From JANLQX01 sp031368215 (GTDB lineage: Bacteria > Actinomycetota > Acidimicrobiia > Acidimicrobiales > JANYDT01), in NCBI GenBank assembly GCA_031368215.1, contig JANLRD010000008.1, positions 30,756 through 94,755 of the forward strand: 64,000 nucleotides of DNA, read 5' to 3'. The notes beneath the pieces are model-generated. The model did not search any database. It was given only the letters and a program-made list of their open reading frames with translations, and was not told the DNA's origin. Positions 42,851-51,646 of this stretch are shown piece after piece. Numbering within the stretch: position 1 is the stretch's first letter; every line of letters begins with the position of its first letter. The translations under genes and the position numbers were made by a program.

Positions 42851-43510
42851 TCAGCGGTGCGTTCCCCATGAGTCCCAATGGGTCATCTCTGCTGACGGCA
42901 GTCGGTGAGCCGGTTTGAAGTCGTCGCCGGTGTAATAGGCGACGGGGAACAGCGCCGCCTGCGTCCAGTCGTCGGGTATGCCGACCAGCGTCGCCACGTC
43001 CTTTTCGAAGAACAGGTGGACAGAGGTCCACACCGTCCCGAGTCCTCGAGCCCGAGCGGCGAGCATGAAGCTCCACGCGGCCGGCAGGATCGAACCGTAC
43101 GTCGAGGCCTGCGCCACCACCATCGGCACGTTCTCGACGCGGCCTTTCACGCACGGGATGACGAACACCGGGACTTGCTCCAGCACCGTGCCGAGATAGG
43201 CCGCCGACTCCATCACCTTAGGCATCACGTGCTCGCGTGGGTCACCCTCGGCAAGTGGCGGCGGGTAGCCGGACCCCGCCATCAGCTCTCCGGCCTTGCG
43301 GTAGTAGCCGGCAATGGCCGCCCGCTTCGCCGGGTCGGTCACGACGACGAACGCCCAATTCTGGGCGTTGGTTCCCGTCGGCGCCTGCATGGCGATGTCG
43401 ATGCATTCGGCGATCAGTTCTTGGGGAACCGGGCGGGTGAGATCGAGACGCTTGCGAACGGAGCGGGTGGTGGTCAGGAGCTTGTCGGCGGCAACACGAT
43501 CGATCGTCAT
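42851..43510 (-). CDS. Nitroreductase family protein
   Basis: A 219-residue nitroreductase. Family signs: TTTRSVRKRLDLTRPVPQELIAECIDIAMQAPTGTNAQNWAFVVV (FMN contacts in R-S-V-R and A-P-T-G-T-N-A-Q), SILPAAWSFMLAARARGLGTVWTS, and GIPDDWTQAALFPVAYY. Convergent with the PEP-utiliser gene. It is longer than and unlike the copy at 5428. Confidence 0.87.
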   Translation of the reverse strand: MTIDRVAADKLLTTTRSVRKRLDLTRPVPQELIAECIDIAMQAPTGTNAQNWAFVVVTDPAKRAAIAGYYRKAGELMAGSGYPPPLAEGDPREHVMPKVMESAAYLGTVLEQVPVFVIPCVKGRVENVPMVVAQASTYGSILPAAWSFMLAARARGLGTVWTSVHLFFEKDVATLVGIPDDWTQAALFPVAYYTGDDFKPAHRLPSAEMTHWDSWGTHR

Positions 43511-43659
43511 CGCAGCACCTTAGCGACGGCAACGTTGTGACGCACACGAGGGCGGTGACGCGAACCCTCTTGCAGTTATCGTCTCCAAGGAATGACATGC
43601 GCGCATGACAATCGGGACCACTCGTGCGAAACGGAAGAGTGAGCCGTTAACGTTCCTCC

Positions 43660-44587
43660 ATGGACCAGCTGGAGGACGGCAGCGATCGCACATCGATCTG
43701 GCGTGGACACGGACTGTACGACCCCGCATCGAGCAGTGCGGCCGAACGGCTGGACCTCTTGCGATGGATCGAGGAGCAGGGCGCGACTCCGTCGCAGATG
43801 GTCGCGGCGCGTGAGGCGGGGCAGCTCGTCTCTCTCGGGGGTGATCTGCGGCTGAGGCCGGGACCACGTCGTACCGTGGAAGAGACTGCTGTTGCGGCGG
43901 GACTCAGCGTCGAATTGGTGAAGGCGGATTCGACGCGCCGGCGGATTCCCTGACGCGTCCGAGGGCGAGCCCGTCTACATCGAGGCCGATCTGGCTATGT
44001 TCCGAACGTTCACGATGGCCGGCGCGTTCTTCAGCTCCGAGGAGCTGTTGCACTTCGTGCGGGTGGTCGGAGGATCGTTACGGCGGATAGCCGAAGCAGC
44101 CAGCGAAATGATCATGCGCGACGTCGAGGCGGGGTTGAGTGAAAAGGGCACCGAACTCGAACGGGCCAAAGCGAACCTGGTCGCCATCGAGTTGGTGCAG
44201 GAGACGGTTGCCATCTTCGATCCGATGTTCCGTGCGCATCTCGAGTTCGGCACCCAATCGACCAGGCGAGCGCGCCATGGAACAACGGACTACGCCACAA
44301 CGCCGCTCACCGTCGGGTTCATCGATCTCAATGGCTTCACCGCCCGTTCCGGAACCATGAGTGCTCCCGAGTTGTTGGCCCTGGTGGTGCCATCCGAGGC
44401 AGCGGCGGTCGATCTGGTCAGCGAACACGGTGGTCGGCTGGTGAAGCTCATCGCCGTCCCGGGGGAACTTCTGGTCAACTCCGCTGTGACAACCCGTGTC
44501 GCCGGGCTGGCCTTCGAGCCGGCAGGCCGCCGTCAGCTGAAGGGCTTCGCCGAACCCGTGCCGCGGTGGAGCCTCGCCGTGGGTTGA
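43660..44587 (+). pseudogene. Decayed class III adenylate/guanylate cyclase
   Basis: Two frames together match one cyclase of the mycobacterial Rv1264-like kind. Frame one (43660-43953) is the N-terminal regulatory part: RLDLLRWIEEQGATPSQM, LRPGPRRTVEETAVAAGLSVELVK. Frame two (up to 44587) continues FPDASEGEPVYIEADLAMFRTFTMAGAFFS after a frame change near 43940, then a catalytic start VGFIDLNGFTARSGTMSAPEL with the first metal-binding Asp. The sequence then runs GGRLVKLI directly into AVPGELLVNSAVTTRVAGL.FEPAGRRQLKGF, skipping the GDAVMF segment with the second metal Asp and about 55 residues more. Frame shift plus internal deletion make it non-functional. Confidence 0.75.
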
Positions 44588-44618
44588 ACGGCAGACAAGA
44601 CCTCCGTAGGCGCGAGGT

Positions 44619-44903
44619 TCAGGCCTTCAGCAGACGTTGGATCGCTTTGGTTGCCTCCGAGATCTTGACGGTACCCTCGGGGCCGCCGGTGGCGACGGCG
44701 CTGGCGACGCAGTGGTGGAGGTGTTCGTCGAGCAGGTTCACCGCCACGCTCTGCAACGCTTTGCTGACCGAGGCCACTTGGGTGAGCACGTCGATGCAGT
44801 ACGCGTCCTCGTCGACCATCCGCTGTAGGCCGCGTACCTGGCCCTCGATGCGCCTGAGGCGGGCGAGGTGGTCGGCCTTGTTGGCTGCGTAGCCAGGTTT
44901 CAT
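44619..44903 (-). CDS. csoR: Copper-sensing repressor CsoR
   Basis: A 94-residue CsoR/RcnR-family repressor. The helical core reads LARLRRIEGQVRGLQRMVDEDAYCIDVLTQVASVSKAL, and NLLDEHLHHCVASA completes the Cys-His-Cys copper-site pattern. It is divergent from copA, and the operator palindrome lies in the gap. Cu(I) binding releases the repressor in the known family. ATG 44903 fits the family start; the longer in-frame stretch upstream is not needed. Confidence 0.93.
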   Translation of the reverse strand: MKPGYAANKADHLARLRRIEGQVRGLQRMVDEDAYCIDVLTQVASVSKALQSVAVNLLDEHLHHCVASAVATGGPEGTVKISEATKAIQRLLKA

Positions 44904-44915
44904 CGCGTTGTCTCC

Positions 44916-44944
44916 TTGACAGACGTGGGATACCCCCCTAGGGT
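44916..44944 (+). promoter_or_regulatory. Probable copA promoter
   Basis: TTGACA (44916-44921), a 17-base spacer and TAGGGT (44939-44944), a fair -35/-10 pair pointing at copA. The -10 lies inside the CsoR-type palindrome, so bound repressor would block it. Confidence 0.55.
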
Positions 44945-44946
44945 AT
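44930..44946. promoter_or_regulatory. CsoR-type operator palindrome
   Basis: ATACCC-CCCTA-GGGTAT, a perfect 6-base inverted repeat with a 5-base spacer, of the TACCC/GGGTA type bound by CsoR. It lies between the divergent csoR and copA genes. Confidence 0.8.
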
Positions 44947-44979
44947 CGTGGGAGAAGTTCAAACGCAAGGAGTGTCGCC

Positions 44980-47295
44980 GTGGCGACCATCGCATCACCA
45001 GGAAACGACAGCATTGCATCGAGCACGGAAACGGTTCGTCTCGACATCACCGGGATGACGTGCGCGTCGTGCGCCGCTCGGATCGAGAAGCGGCTAAACA
45101 AGCTCGACGGTGTCGAAGCCACGGTCAACTACGCGACGGAGCAAGCCACCGTCAGGGTGCCCATAGGTTCGGTCACGACCGAGCAACTGGTGCATGCAGT
45201 GGAGGCGATCGGTTATCAAGCTGCACCGGTCGTCACGACGCCGGCCGTTGCGGTCGCATCGAGTTCGGACGGGTCGCAACGCGGTGGCTCGGCGGGATCG
45301 TCCAGGGACGCCGACGCGGAACGTCACGTGGAGGAGCTGCGTCAGCGGCTGCTGTTGTCCGCGTCGCTGGCGGTTCCGGTTGCGGTGATGTCGATGGTCC
45401 CGGCGGCGCAGTTCGACAACTGGCAGTGGCTTGCTCTCACCCTGGCGTCGCCCGTGGTGGTGTGGGGCGGGTGGCCGTTCCATCGGGCCGCGTGGATGAA
45501 CGCTCGCCACCGGGCGACGACCATGGACACGCTGATTTCCGTCGGCACGCTCTCGGCCTATGTCTGGTCGCTCTACGCGTTGTTCTTCGGTAACGCCGGC
45601 ATGGTCGGAATGAAGATGCGCTTCGAGCTGACGCTGCGCCGCGACAGTGCGGCGGGTCATCTCTATCTCGAGGTCGCGTCGGCGGTGATCGTGTTCCTGC
45701 TCGCCGGTCGCTACTTCGAGAGTAAGGCCAAGCGGCAGGCGGGTGCGGCATTGCGGGCGCTGCTCACGTTGGGAGCGAAGGAGGCGACCGTCGTCGACGC
45801 GAATGGCATCGAGCGGACCGTGTCAATCGACGCGCTGGTCGTCGGGTCGCGGTTCGTGGTTCGGCCCGGCGAGAAGATCGCGACGGATGGCGTGATCGAA
45901 TCGGGGTCGTCTGCTGTCGACGCGTCACTCCTGACGGGGGAGAGCGTCCCGATCGAGGTCCGGCCCGGCGATCCCGTCACCGGTGCCACGGTGAATGTGG
46001 GCGGACGCCTGGTCGTCCGGGCGACGAGGGTCGGCTCGGACACCGCTCTCGCCCAGATGGCCCGACTCGTCGAAGAGGCGCAGACCGGGAAAGCGCCGGT
46101 GCAGCGACTGGCGGACCGGGTGTCGGCGGTGTTCGTCCCGGTCGTGATCGGCCTTGCAGCATTGACGTTGGCGTACTGGTTGGTGCGTGGCGAAGGGGGG
46201 CAGGCAGCCTTTACCGCTGCGGTAAGTGTGCTTATTATTGCCTGCCCCTGTGCGCTCGGACTCGCTACGCCAACTGCGTTGTTGGTGGGAACCGGCCGCG
46301 GCGCCCAGATGGGCATCGTGATCAAGGGACCGGAGATCCTGGAATCAACGCGGCGGGTCGACACCATCGTGATGGACAAGACCGGCACCGTCACCACGGG
46401 CCGGATGTCGCTCGTCGACGTTATTCCCGCTGCCGGATTCGATGTTGAGGAGGTCCTTGGACTCGTCGGCGCGGTAGAGCACGCCTCGGAGCACCCGATT
46501 GCCAAGGCGATTGCACTGGCCGCAACCGAACGGCTCGGTGTATTGCAGCCGGTCGAGTCGTTCACCAACCACGAAGGTCTCGGCGTGCAGGGCGTCGTCG
46601 GCGGTCGGGCCATTGTGGCCGGTCGCCCGCAACTCCTCGCTGACTGGTCCGTCGCCATCCCCGACGTTCTGATCGCGGCACAGCGTGATGCCGAGCAATC
46701 CGGACGTACCGCGATCATGGCGGCAATCGACGGGAAGGCTGCCGCGCTGTTCACCGTGGCCGACACGGCGAAGCCGACAAGTGCCGAGGCCGTTGCCCAG
46801 TTGAAGGCGTTGGGTTTGCGGCCGATCCTGCTCACGGGTGACAACGAGACGGTCGCCCGAACGGTGGCCAACGCGGTCGGCATTGACGAAGTGATTGCCG
46901 AGGTACTTCCGGCCGACAAGGTGGCGCGGATCAAGGAACTCCAAGCACAAGGCCGGATCGTGGCTATGGTGGGAGACGGCGTCAACGATGCCGCGGCCCT
47001 CGCCCAAGCCGACCTCGGACTGGCCATGGGCACCGGCAGTGACGCCGCCATCGAGGCCGCCGACCTCACCTTGGTCCGCGGTGACCTTCGGGTTGCCGCT
47101 GATGCCATCCGGCTCTCACGACGCACGCTCGCCACGATCAAGGCGAACCTGTTCTGGGCCTTCGCGTACAACGTCGCCGCCATCCCGCTTGCCGCGTTGG
47201 GTTATCTCAACCCGCTGATCGCCGGCGCAGCGATGGCCTTCTCCAGTGTCTTCGTCGTCTCGAACAGCCTTCGACTGCGCCGCTTCGGCCGATAG
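44980..47295 (+). CDS. copA: Copper-exporting P1B-type ATPase
   Basis: A 771-residue copper P-type ATPase. N-terminal metal-binding domain with GMTCASCAARIEKRLNKLDGV (about residues 24-44); eight hydrophobic segments; CPC in IIACPCALGLATPTALL; phosphorylation DKTGTVTTG; HP motif in VEHASEHPIAKA; and hinge VGDGVNDAAALAQADLGLAMG. It exports Cu(I) at the cost of ATP. GTG 44980 with AAGGAG upstream. It is placed under the CsoR operator. Confidence 0.95.
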   Translation: MATIASPGNDSIASSTETVRLDITGMTCASCAARIEKRLNKLDGVEATVNYATEQATVRVPIGSVTTEQLVHAVEAIGYQAAPVVTTPAVAVASSSDGSQRGGSAGSSRDADAERHVEELRQRLLLSASLAVPVAVMSMVPAAQFDNWQWLALTLASPVVVWGGWPFHRAAWMNARHRATTMDTLISVGTLSAYVWSLYALFFGNAGMVGMKMRFELTLRRDSAAGHLYLEVASAVIVFLLAGRYFESKAKRQAGAALRALLTLGAKEATVVDANGIERTVSIDALVVGSRFVVRPGEKIATDGVIESGSSAVDASLLTGESVPIEVRPGDPVTGATVNVGGRLVVRATRVGSDTALAQMARLVEEAQTGKAPVQRLADRVSAVFVPVVIGLAALTLAYWLVRGEGGQAAFTAAVSVLIIACPCALGLATPTALLVGTGRGAQMGIVIKGPEILESTRRVDTIVMDKTGTVTTGRMSLVDVIPAAGFDVEEVLGLVGAVEHASEHPIAKAIALAATERLGVLQPVESFTNHEGLGVQGVVGGRAIVAGRPQLLADWSVAIPDVLIAAQRDAEQSGRTAIMAAIDGKAAALFTVADTAKPTSAEAVAQLKALGLRPILLTGDNETVARTVANAVGIDEVIAEVLPADKVARIKELQAQGRIVAMVGDGVNDAAALAQADLGLAMGTGSDAAIEAADLTLVRGDLRVAADAIRLSRRTLATIKANLFWAFAYNVAAIPLAALGYLNPLIAGAAMAFSSVFVVSNSLRLRRFGR

Positions 47296-47427
47296 CTGCC
47301 CCTTGGTGCCGTGAGCTGCGAACTCGGGCGCGACTCAAGGGAATACCGGCAGCCACTGCGAAGGTGATGGAACCGAGCCGGCCCGTCAAGGACGGCCGTT
47401 GAGCCTTGATTCGTGCTCAACATCGCT

Positions 47428-47462
47428 ACAGCGTTTTACGCATCCAGGGACAGCGTTTTACG
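47428..47462 (+). repeat. 13-base tandem direct repeat before the DUF4143-type ATPase gene
   Basis: ACAGCGTTTTACG occurs at 47428-47440 and again at 47450-47462, a 22-base period (about two helical turns). It is AT-richer than its surroundings and lies 57 bases before the GTG start at 47519. A regulator-binding pair is plausible. Confidence 0.55.
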
Positions 47463-47518
47463 TGTCGAAAGGGAGCGTTCATCGCACATCGGGCCATCTT
47501 TTCCGCTAGTCTTCAGCT

Positions 47519-48757
47519 GTGCTGGAGCGTCATCTGTTGCGAGTGGCCGAGGAGTCTTTGCACTCGTTCCGGGTGACCGTCATCAATGGCCCGCGCCAGT
47601 CGGGCAAGACAACGCTGGTGAAGCAACTGGTCGGGGAATCCGGAACGTACTGGAGTTTCGACGACGAGTCGGTTCGTTCCGCGGCGATGCTCGATCCGCA
47701 CGGTTTCGTTGAACATGGTACGTCACCGGTCGCTTTCGATGAGGTGCAGCGTGGCGGAGATGCAGTGGTTCTTGCGGTGAAGTCCGTGGTCGATCGTCGG
47801 GTCGCACGTGGCCAGTTCGTGCTTGCCGGTTCGACCCGTTTCTTGTCGGTGCGACAACTGTCGGAGTCGCTGGCCGGACGCGCCGAGATCTTGGACCTCT
47901 GGCCGCTGTCGCAGGGCGAGTTGCTCGGGGTGCGCGAGACCTTCCTGGACACCCTGCTTGAGGCACCCGAAGAACTCGTCGGTCGTCGCTTCGAAGGGGT
48001 CGATCGAGGGGAGCTGTTCGGCCGACTGATCCGGGGCGGCTTTCCCGAGCTGATCGATGCTGCACCGTCGATGGCGTCTCGGTGGTACCGGAGTTACGTG
48101 CGGACGGTGGTGGAGCGTGACGTGGTGACGTCGTCAGCGATCACGCAGGCCGACGAACTTCCGACGTTGCTGCGATTGATAGCGGCGAACACTTCGGGAG
48201 AGTTGGTGACTGCGCGGCTCGCAGGTGATGCTCGCATGAGCGTGGATACGGTCAGCCGGTATTTGGCGCTGCTTGAGCTGGTCGGCTTCATCGTTCGTAT
48301 CCGTGCGTGGACGCCGAGTTTGACGAGTCGTGAGAAACGGCACCCAAAGGTCCTCATTTCCGACACCGGATTGGCTTGTGCTCTGCTGGGTCGCAACGCA
48401 GACGGGCTTGGTTCGCCGACAAGTGCCCTGACCGGACCGATGCTGGAATCGTTCGTTGCGATGGAGCTTACGAAACAGCGCGGGTGGTCGGCGCGCCAAC
48501 CGACGATTCGGCATTGGCGGGATCGAAATGGCGCCGAGGTCGACCTTGTCGTCGAGGACGACGACGGGACTGTCGCGGGGATTGAAGTGAAGGCGTCGGC
48601 AACCGTTTCGAGCGCGGATGTACGGCACCTGCAGTTGCTCCAGCACAAGCTCGGCGACCGATTCGCGGCCGGCCTCGTGCTGTACCTCGGCGATCGGGTC
48701 GTGCCGCTCGGAGATCGCCTCTGGGCGTTGCCCGTAAGTGCACTCTGGTCCGACTGA
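47519..48757 (+). CDS. AAA_14/DUF4143-type ATPase
   Basis: A 412-residue ATP-binding protein. The N-terminal AAA part has Walker A NGPRQSGKTTLVKQL (about residues 23-37), SPVAFDEVQRGG as Walker B region and FVLAGSTRFLS as sensor. The C-terminal DUF4143 part has IRGGFPELIDA, SVDTVSRYLALLELVGFIVRI, KVLISDTGLACALLG and the nuclease-like RDRNGAEVDLVVEDDDGTVAGIEVKAS with the E-V-D...E-V-K pattern of a restriction-endonuclease-like fold. Such proteins are scattered in bacteria, often in accessory DNA, and their function is unknown. Confidence 0.85.
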   Translation: MLERHLLRVAEESLHSFRVTVINGPRQSGKTTLVKQLVGESGTYWSFDDESVRSAAMLDPHGFVEHGTSPVAFDEVQRGGDAVVLAVKSVVDRRVARGQFVLAGSTRFLSVRQLSESLAGRAEILDLWPLSQGELLGVRETFLDTLLEAPEELVGRRFEGVDRGELFGRLIRGGFPELIDAAPSMASRWYRSYVRTVVERDVVTSSAITQADELPTLLRLIAANTSGELVTARLAGDARMSVDTVSRYLALLELVGFIVRIRAWTPSLTSREKRHPKVLISDTGLACALLGRNADGLGSPTSALTGPMLESFVAMELTKQRGWSARQPTIRHWRDRNGAEVDLVVEDDDGTVAGIEVKASATVSSADVRHLQLLQHKLGDRFAAGLVLYLGDRVVPLGDRLWALPVSALWSD

Positions 48758-48786
48758 GGACCGCTGGCTGAGACAAGGATCAACCT

Positions 48787-49596
48787 ATGGAAGTCGTCAT
48801 CGTTGCCGAGGCGTCCGCCGCGGGTGCTCTCGTCGCGGACCAGATCGAGTATCTCGTCCGGTCGAAGCCGAACGCGGGGATCGGTCTCGCGACCGGCAGC
48901 TCGCCGCTGGAGATCTACCGTTCGCTCATCGACCGATATCGCGCCGACCGCGTGTCGTTCGCGGAAACGTCGATGTACATGCTCGACGAATACCTCGGTT
49001 TGCCCGAGGGCCATGACCAGTCCTACCGGGCGTTCCTTCACTCAGAGCTGCTCGATCACCTCGACGTCCCTTGGGAGCGGCTCTTCGGACCGAACGTGCA
49101 TGCCGACGACCCTCGGGTCGCATGTGCCGAGTACGAGGCCCGGCTCGCAGCGTCGCCGATCGATCTGCAGATCCTCGGAGTCGGGTCCGACGGTCATATC
49201 GGTTTCAACGAGCCGACGTCGTCGCTCAACTCGCGGACGAGGGTCAAGACGTTGACCCGTCAGACCCGGGAGGACAACGCCCGTTTCTTCGACTCGATCG
49301 ACCATGTGCCCCACCACGTCATCACGCAAGGCATCGGCACGATCCTCGACGCCCGCCACGTCGTGCTCATCGCGTGCGGAGCGGGGAAGGCATCTCCCGT
49401 CGCCAGCCTCGTCGAAGGCGCGTTGTCGGCGATGTTCCCTGCTTCGGCGCTCCAACTGCACCCGCACGCAACGGTCGTCGTCGACGAAGCCGCGGCCGGC
49501 ATGCTCCAACTGGCCGAGTACTACCGCGACGTGTACGCCAATCGGCCCGCGTGGCAGAAGCTCCCGGACCTGGCGAACAACGAAGCGACCGACTGA
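48787..49596 (+). CDS. nagB: Glucosamine-6-phosphate deaminase
   Basis: A 269-residue NagB-type isomerase/deaminase turning GlcN-6-P into fructose-6-P and ammonia. Signatures: IGLATGSSPLEIYRSL (phosphate loop), MYMLDEYLGLP (catalytic Asp), and ILGVGSDGHIGFNEPTSSLNSRTRVKTL, with the His-Asp-Glu relay. It is followed five bases later by a GH9 glycosidase on the same strand. Confidence 0.93.
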   Translation: MEVVIVAEASAAGALVADQIEYLVRSKPNAGIGLATGSSPLEIYRSLIDRYRADRVSFAETSMYMLDEYLGLPEGHDQSYRAFLHSELLDHLDVPWERLFGPNVHADDPRVACAEYEARLAASPIDLQILGVGSDGHIGFNEPTSSLNSRTRVKTLTRQTREDNARFFDSIDHVPHHVITQGIGTILDARHVVLIACGAGKASPVASLVEGALSAMFPASALQLHPHATVVVDEAAAGMLQLAEYYRDVYANRPAWQKLPDLANNEATD

Positions 49597-49601
49597 CTCC
49601 A

Positions 49602-51359
49602 ATGAGCGACGTGACTGCTGATCTGCCCTTGCCGACGCATGCGTCGATTCGGGTGCTCTTCAACCACGTCGGCTACGCCGCCCACAGTCCCAAGCCGATC
49701 TTGGTCGAGGCACGTGCCGACGTGGTGTGGGTCGAAGTGGAACTGATCGAGGTTGTCACGGGAGCATGCGTCGGCGTCGTCACGCCGAGGTTCGTCGGTG
49801 GTGTTGACGGGTGGTCGCCGGGGCCGTGGTGGCGGGTCGACCTCGACGCGCTCGTTCGACCCGGGCGGTTTGTAGTGCGCTGGCAAACCGCCGACGGTGG
49901 GCGCGGTCAGAGCGAGACGATCACGATTCGGGCCGATCGCGATCAACGATCGATGGTCTCCGACATCGTCTTCTACCTGAAGGGTCAGCGTTGCACGGGC
50001 ATCTACGACTCGGCCGATGCCAACGCACCGCGCATCGATGACGGTACCCGTCACGACGTTCACGGTGGTTGGTACGACGCGTCGGGCGACACGAGCAAGT
50101 ACCTGTCCCATCTGTCGTATGCGGCGGGCATGAACCCGCAGCAGACACCGCTGGTGGTCTGGACGCTCCTTCGCTGTTGGCAGTTGTACCGGTCGGCCGG
50201 GGCCCACCCGTACTTCCTCGAACGGCTCCGTGACGAAGCCACCCACGGCGCCGATTGGTTGGTGCGGATGCAAGACGCTGATGGGTACTGGCACATGACC
50301 GTGTTCGACCGCTGGTCGAAAGATCCGTTACAACGTGGTCTGTGCACATACCGTACGCAGGCCGGTGACCTCTATGACGGCTACCGCTGTGGTTGGCGAC
50401 AGGGCGGAGGGATGGCGGTAGCGGCCTTGGCGCTCGCTTCCACCGTCGATTGCGGCGGTGAGTTCGACAGCGAGCGGTATCTCAGCGCGGCTCGGTCAGG
50501 GTTTCATCACCTGGTCGAGCACGGTGACAGGTACCGGACCCATGGCGCCGCCGACGACCCCGAAGAGAACGTGCTCGACGACACCTGTGCCGTGCTCGCG
50601 GCGTGCGAGTTGACGCTCGTCGACGCCGACCCGGTAGCGGCGGAGGAGTTGGCGCGCCGAGTGGCATCGCTGACCGGTCGCGTGCGAAGCACCGGCGACG
50701 TGACGTGGCTGGTTGCGGATCCTCTTGAGCAACGGTCGTTCTTTCATGCCAGCGACGCCGGCCTGCCGATCGTGGCGCTGGCACGTGTCGCCGACGCTCT
50801 TCCGGGCCACGAGATGGCCGAGACAGCGGGTTTGGTGGCGGCACAACTGGTCGATGCGCAACTCTCGCTTGGGAGCCGTTTGGAGAATCCCTTCGGGTAC
50901 CCGCCTCATTGGGTGATGGCCCCCGACACCGAGACGCGTGCGAGGTGGTTCTTCCCGCATCGCAATCCGTCTGGCTATTGGTGGCAGGGCGAGAACGCCC
51001 GACTCGCATCCTTGGCCGCAGCCGCATTTGGAGTCGCCAACTCGGATGAGCGTTCCGGCATTCACGACGCGGCTTGGCGTTGGATCGATTGGATCCTCGG
51101 TGCCAACCCGTTCGACGTGTCCATGCTGCAGGGCCGGGGGCGCAACAGCCCGGTCTACGTGCCACCGTTCGACAACGCTCCCGGCGGCGTCGCCAACGGC
51201 ATCACGGCCGGGTTCGACGACGAGGACGACATCGTGTTCGCACCCGATCCGTGGGCCGACGATCCGCTCCAGAACTGGCGGTGGGGCGAGCAATGGATGC
51301 CGCACGCCGCGTGGTTGCTCTACGCCCTCGCCCTGTCCGATACCGGTGGTGCCGCCTGA
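49602..51359 (+). CDS. GH9 glycoside hydrolase, candidate exo-glucosaminidase type
   Basis: A 585-residue glycosidase. Residues about 15-115 form the Ig-like cap (CelD_N type) often present in GH9, then the (alpha/alpha)6 barrel: HGGWYDASGDTSKYLSHLSYA with the two conserved Asp, and near the C-terminus WRWGEQWMPHAAWLLYAL with the candidate acid Glu. No signal peptide was seen, so it probably acts in the cytoplasm. GH9 is mostly cellulases but includes exo-beta-glucosaminidases acting on chitosan oligosaccharides; together with nagB next door, cleavage of amino-sugar oligosaccharides is a fair inference. Start ATG 49602. Confidence 0.85.
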   Translation: MSDVTADLPLPTHASIRVLFNHVGYAAHSPKPILVEARADVVWVEVELIEVVTGACVGVVTPRFVGGVDGWSPGPWWRVDLDALVRPGRFVVRWQTADGGRGQSETITIRADRDQRSMVSDIVFYLKGQRCTGIYDSADANAPRIDDGTRHDVHGGWYDASGDTSKYLSHLSYAAGMNPQQTPLVVWTLLRCWQLYRSAGAHPYFLERLRDEATHGADWLVRMQDADGYWHMTVFDRWSKDPLQRGLCTYRTQAGDLYDGYRCGWRQGGGMAVAALALASTVDCGGEFDSERYLSAARSGFHHLVEHGDRYRTHGAADDPEENVLDDTCAVLAACELTLVDADPVAAEELARRVASLTGRVRSTGDVTWLVADPLEQRSFFHASDAGLPIVALARVADALPGHEMAETAGLVAAQLVDAQLSLGSRLENPFGYPPHWVMAPDTETRARWFFPHRNPSGYWWQGENARLASLAAAAFGVANSDERSGIHDAAWRWIDWILGANPFDVSMLQGRGRNSPVYVPPFDNAPGGVANGITAGFDDEDDIVFAPDPWADDPLQNWRWGEQWMPHAAWLLYALALSDTGGAA

Positions 51360-51373
51360 CCAACGACTGCGCC

Positions 51374-51440
51374 GCTTCAGGTGTAGGCCGAGAGCTGGTC
51401 GCGTGAGGAATTCTGTCGGGGGTCGGGGGGCGGCCCTGGT
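51374..51440 (-). pseudogene. Remnant 3' end of a small membrane-protein gene
   Basis: 51388-51422 matches 54421-54455 in 34 of 35 bases, and weaker likeness continues on both sides. On the minus strand this copy still reads RQNSSRDQLSAYT and a stop, beside RQNSSRGQLSVNA and a stop in the intact gene at 54410-54832. It looks like the last part of a paralogue, left between the GH9 gene and mgtA. Confidence 0.6.
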
Positions 51441-51646
51441 TCGCGTCGTTTCAGCCCAGGCCTCGTTTGGGGGCCAAGCCATCGTTCATGAAGTCGTGCG
51501 GCATGCGACAGTCGGGACGTTGCACCCTGGTGCCAAGGAGACCCTCAGCGCATGCTCGTGAAGTCGCTTGCCGTCGAATCCGCAGGGAGTGGGCGCCCGT
51601 AGTATTCCCGCGCGCTTCCTCTCATTCAGATTTGAAGGACTGTCCC

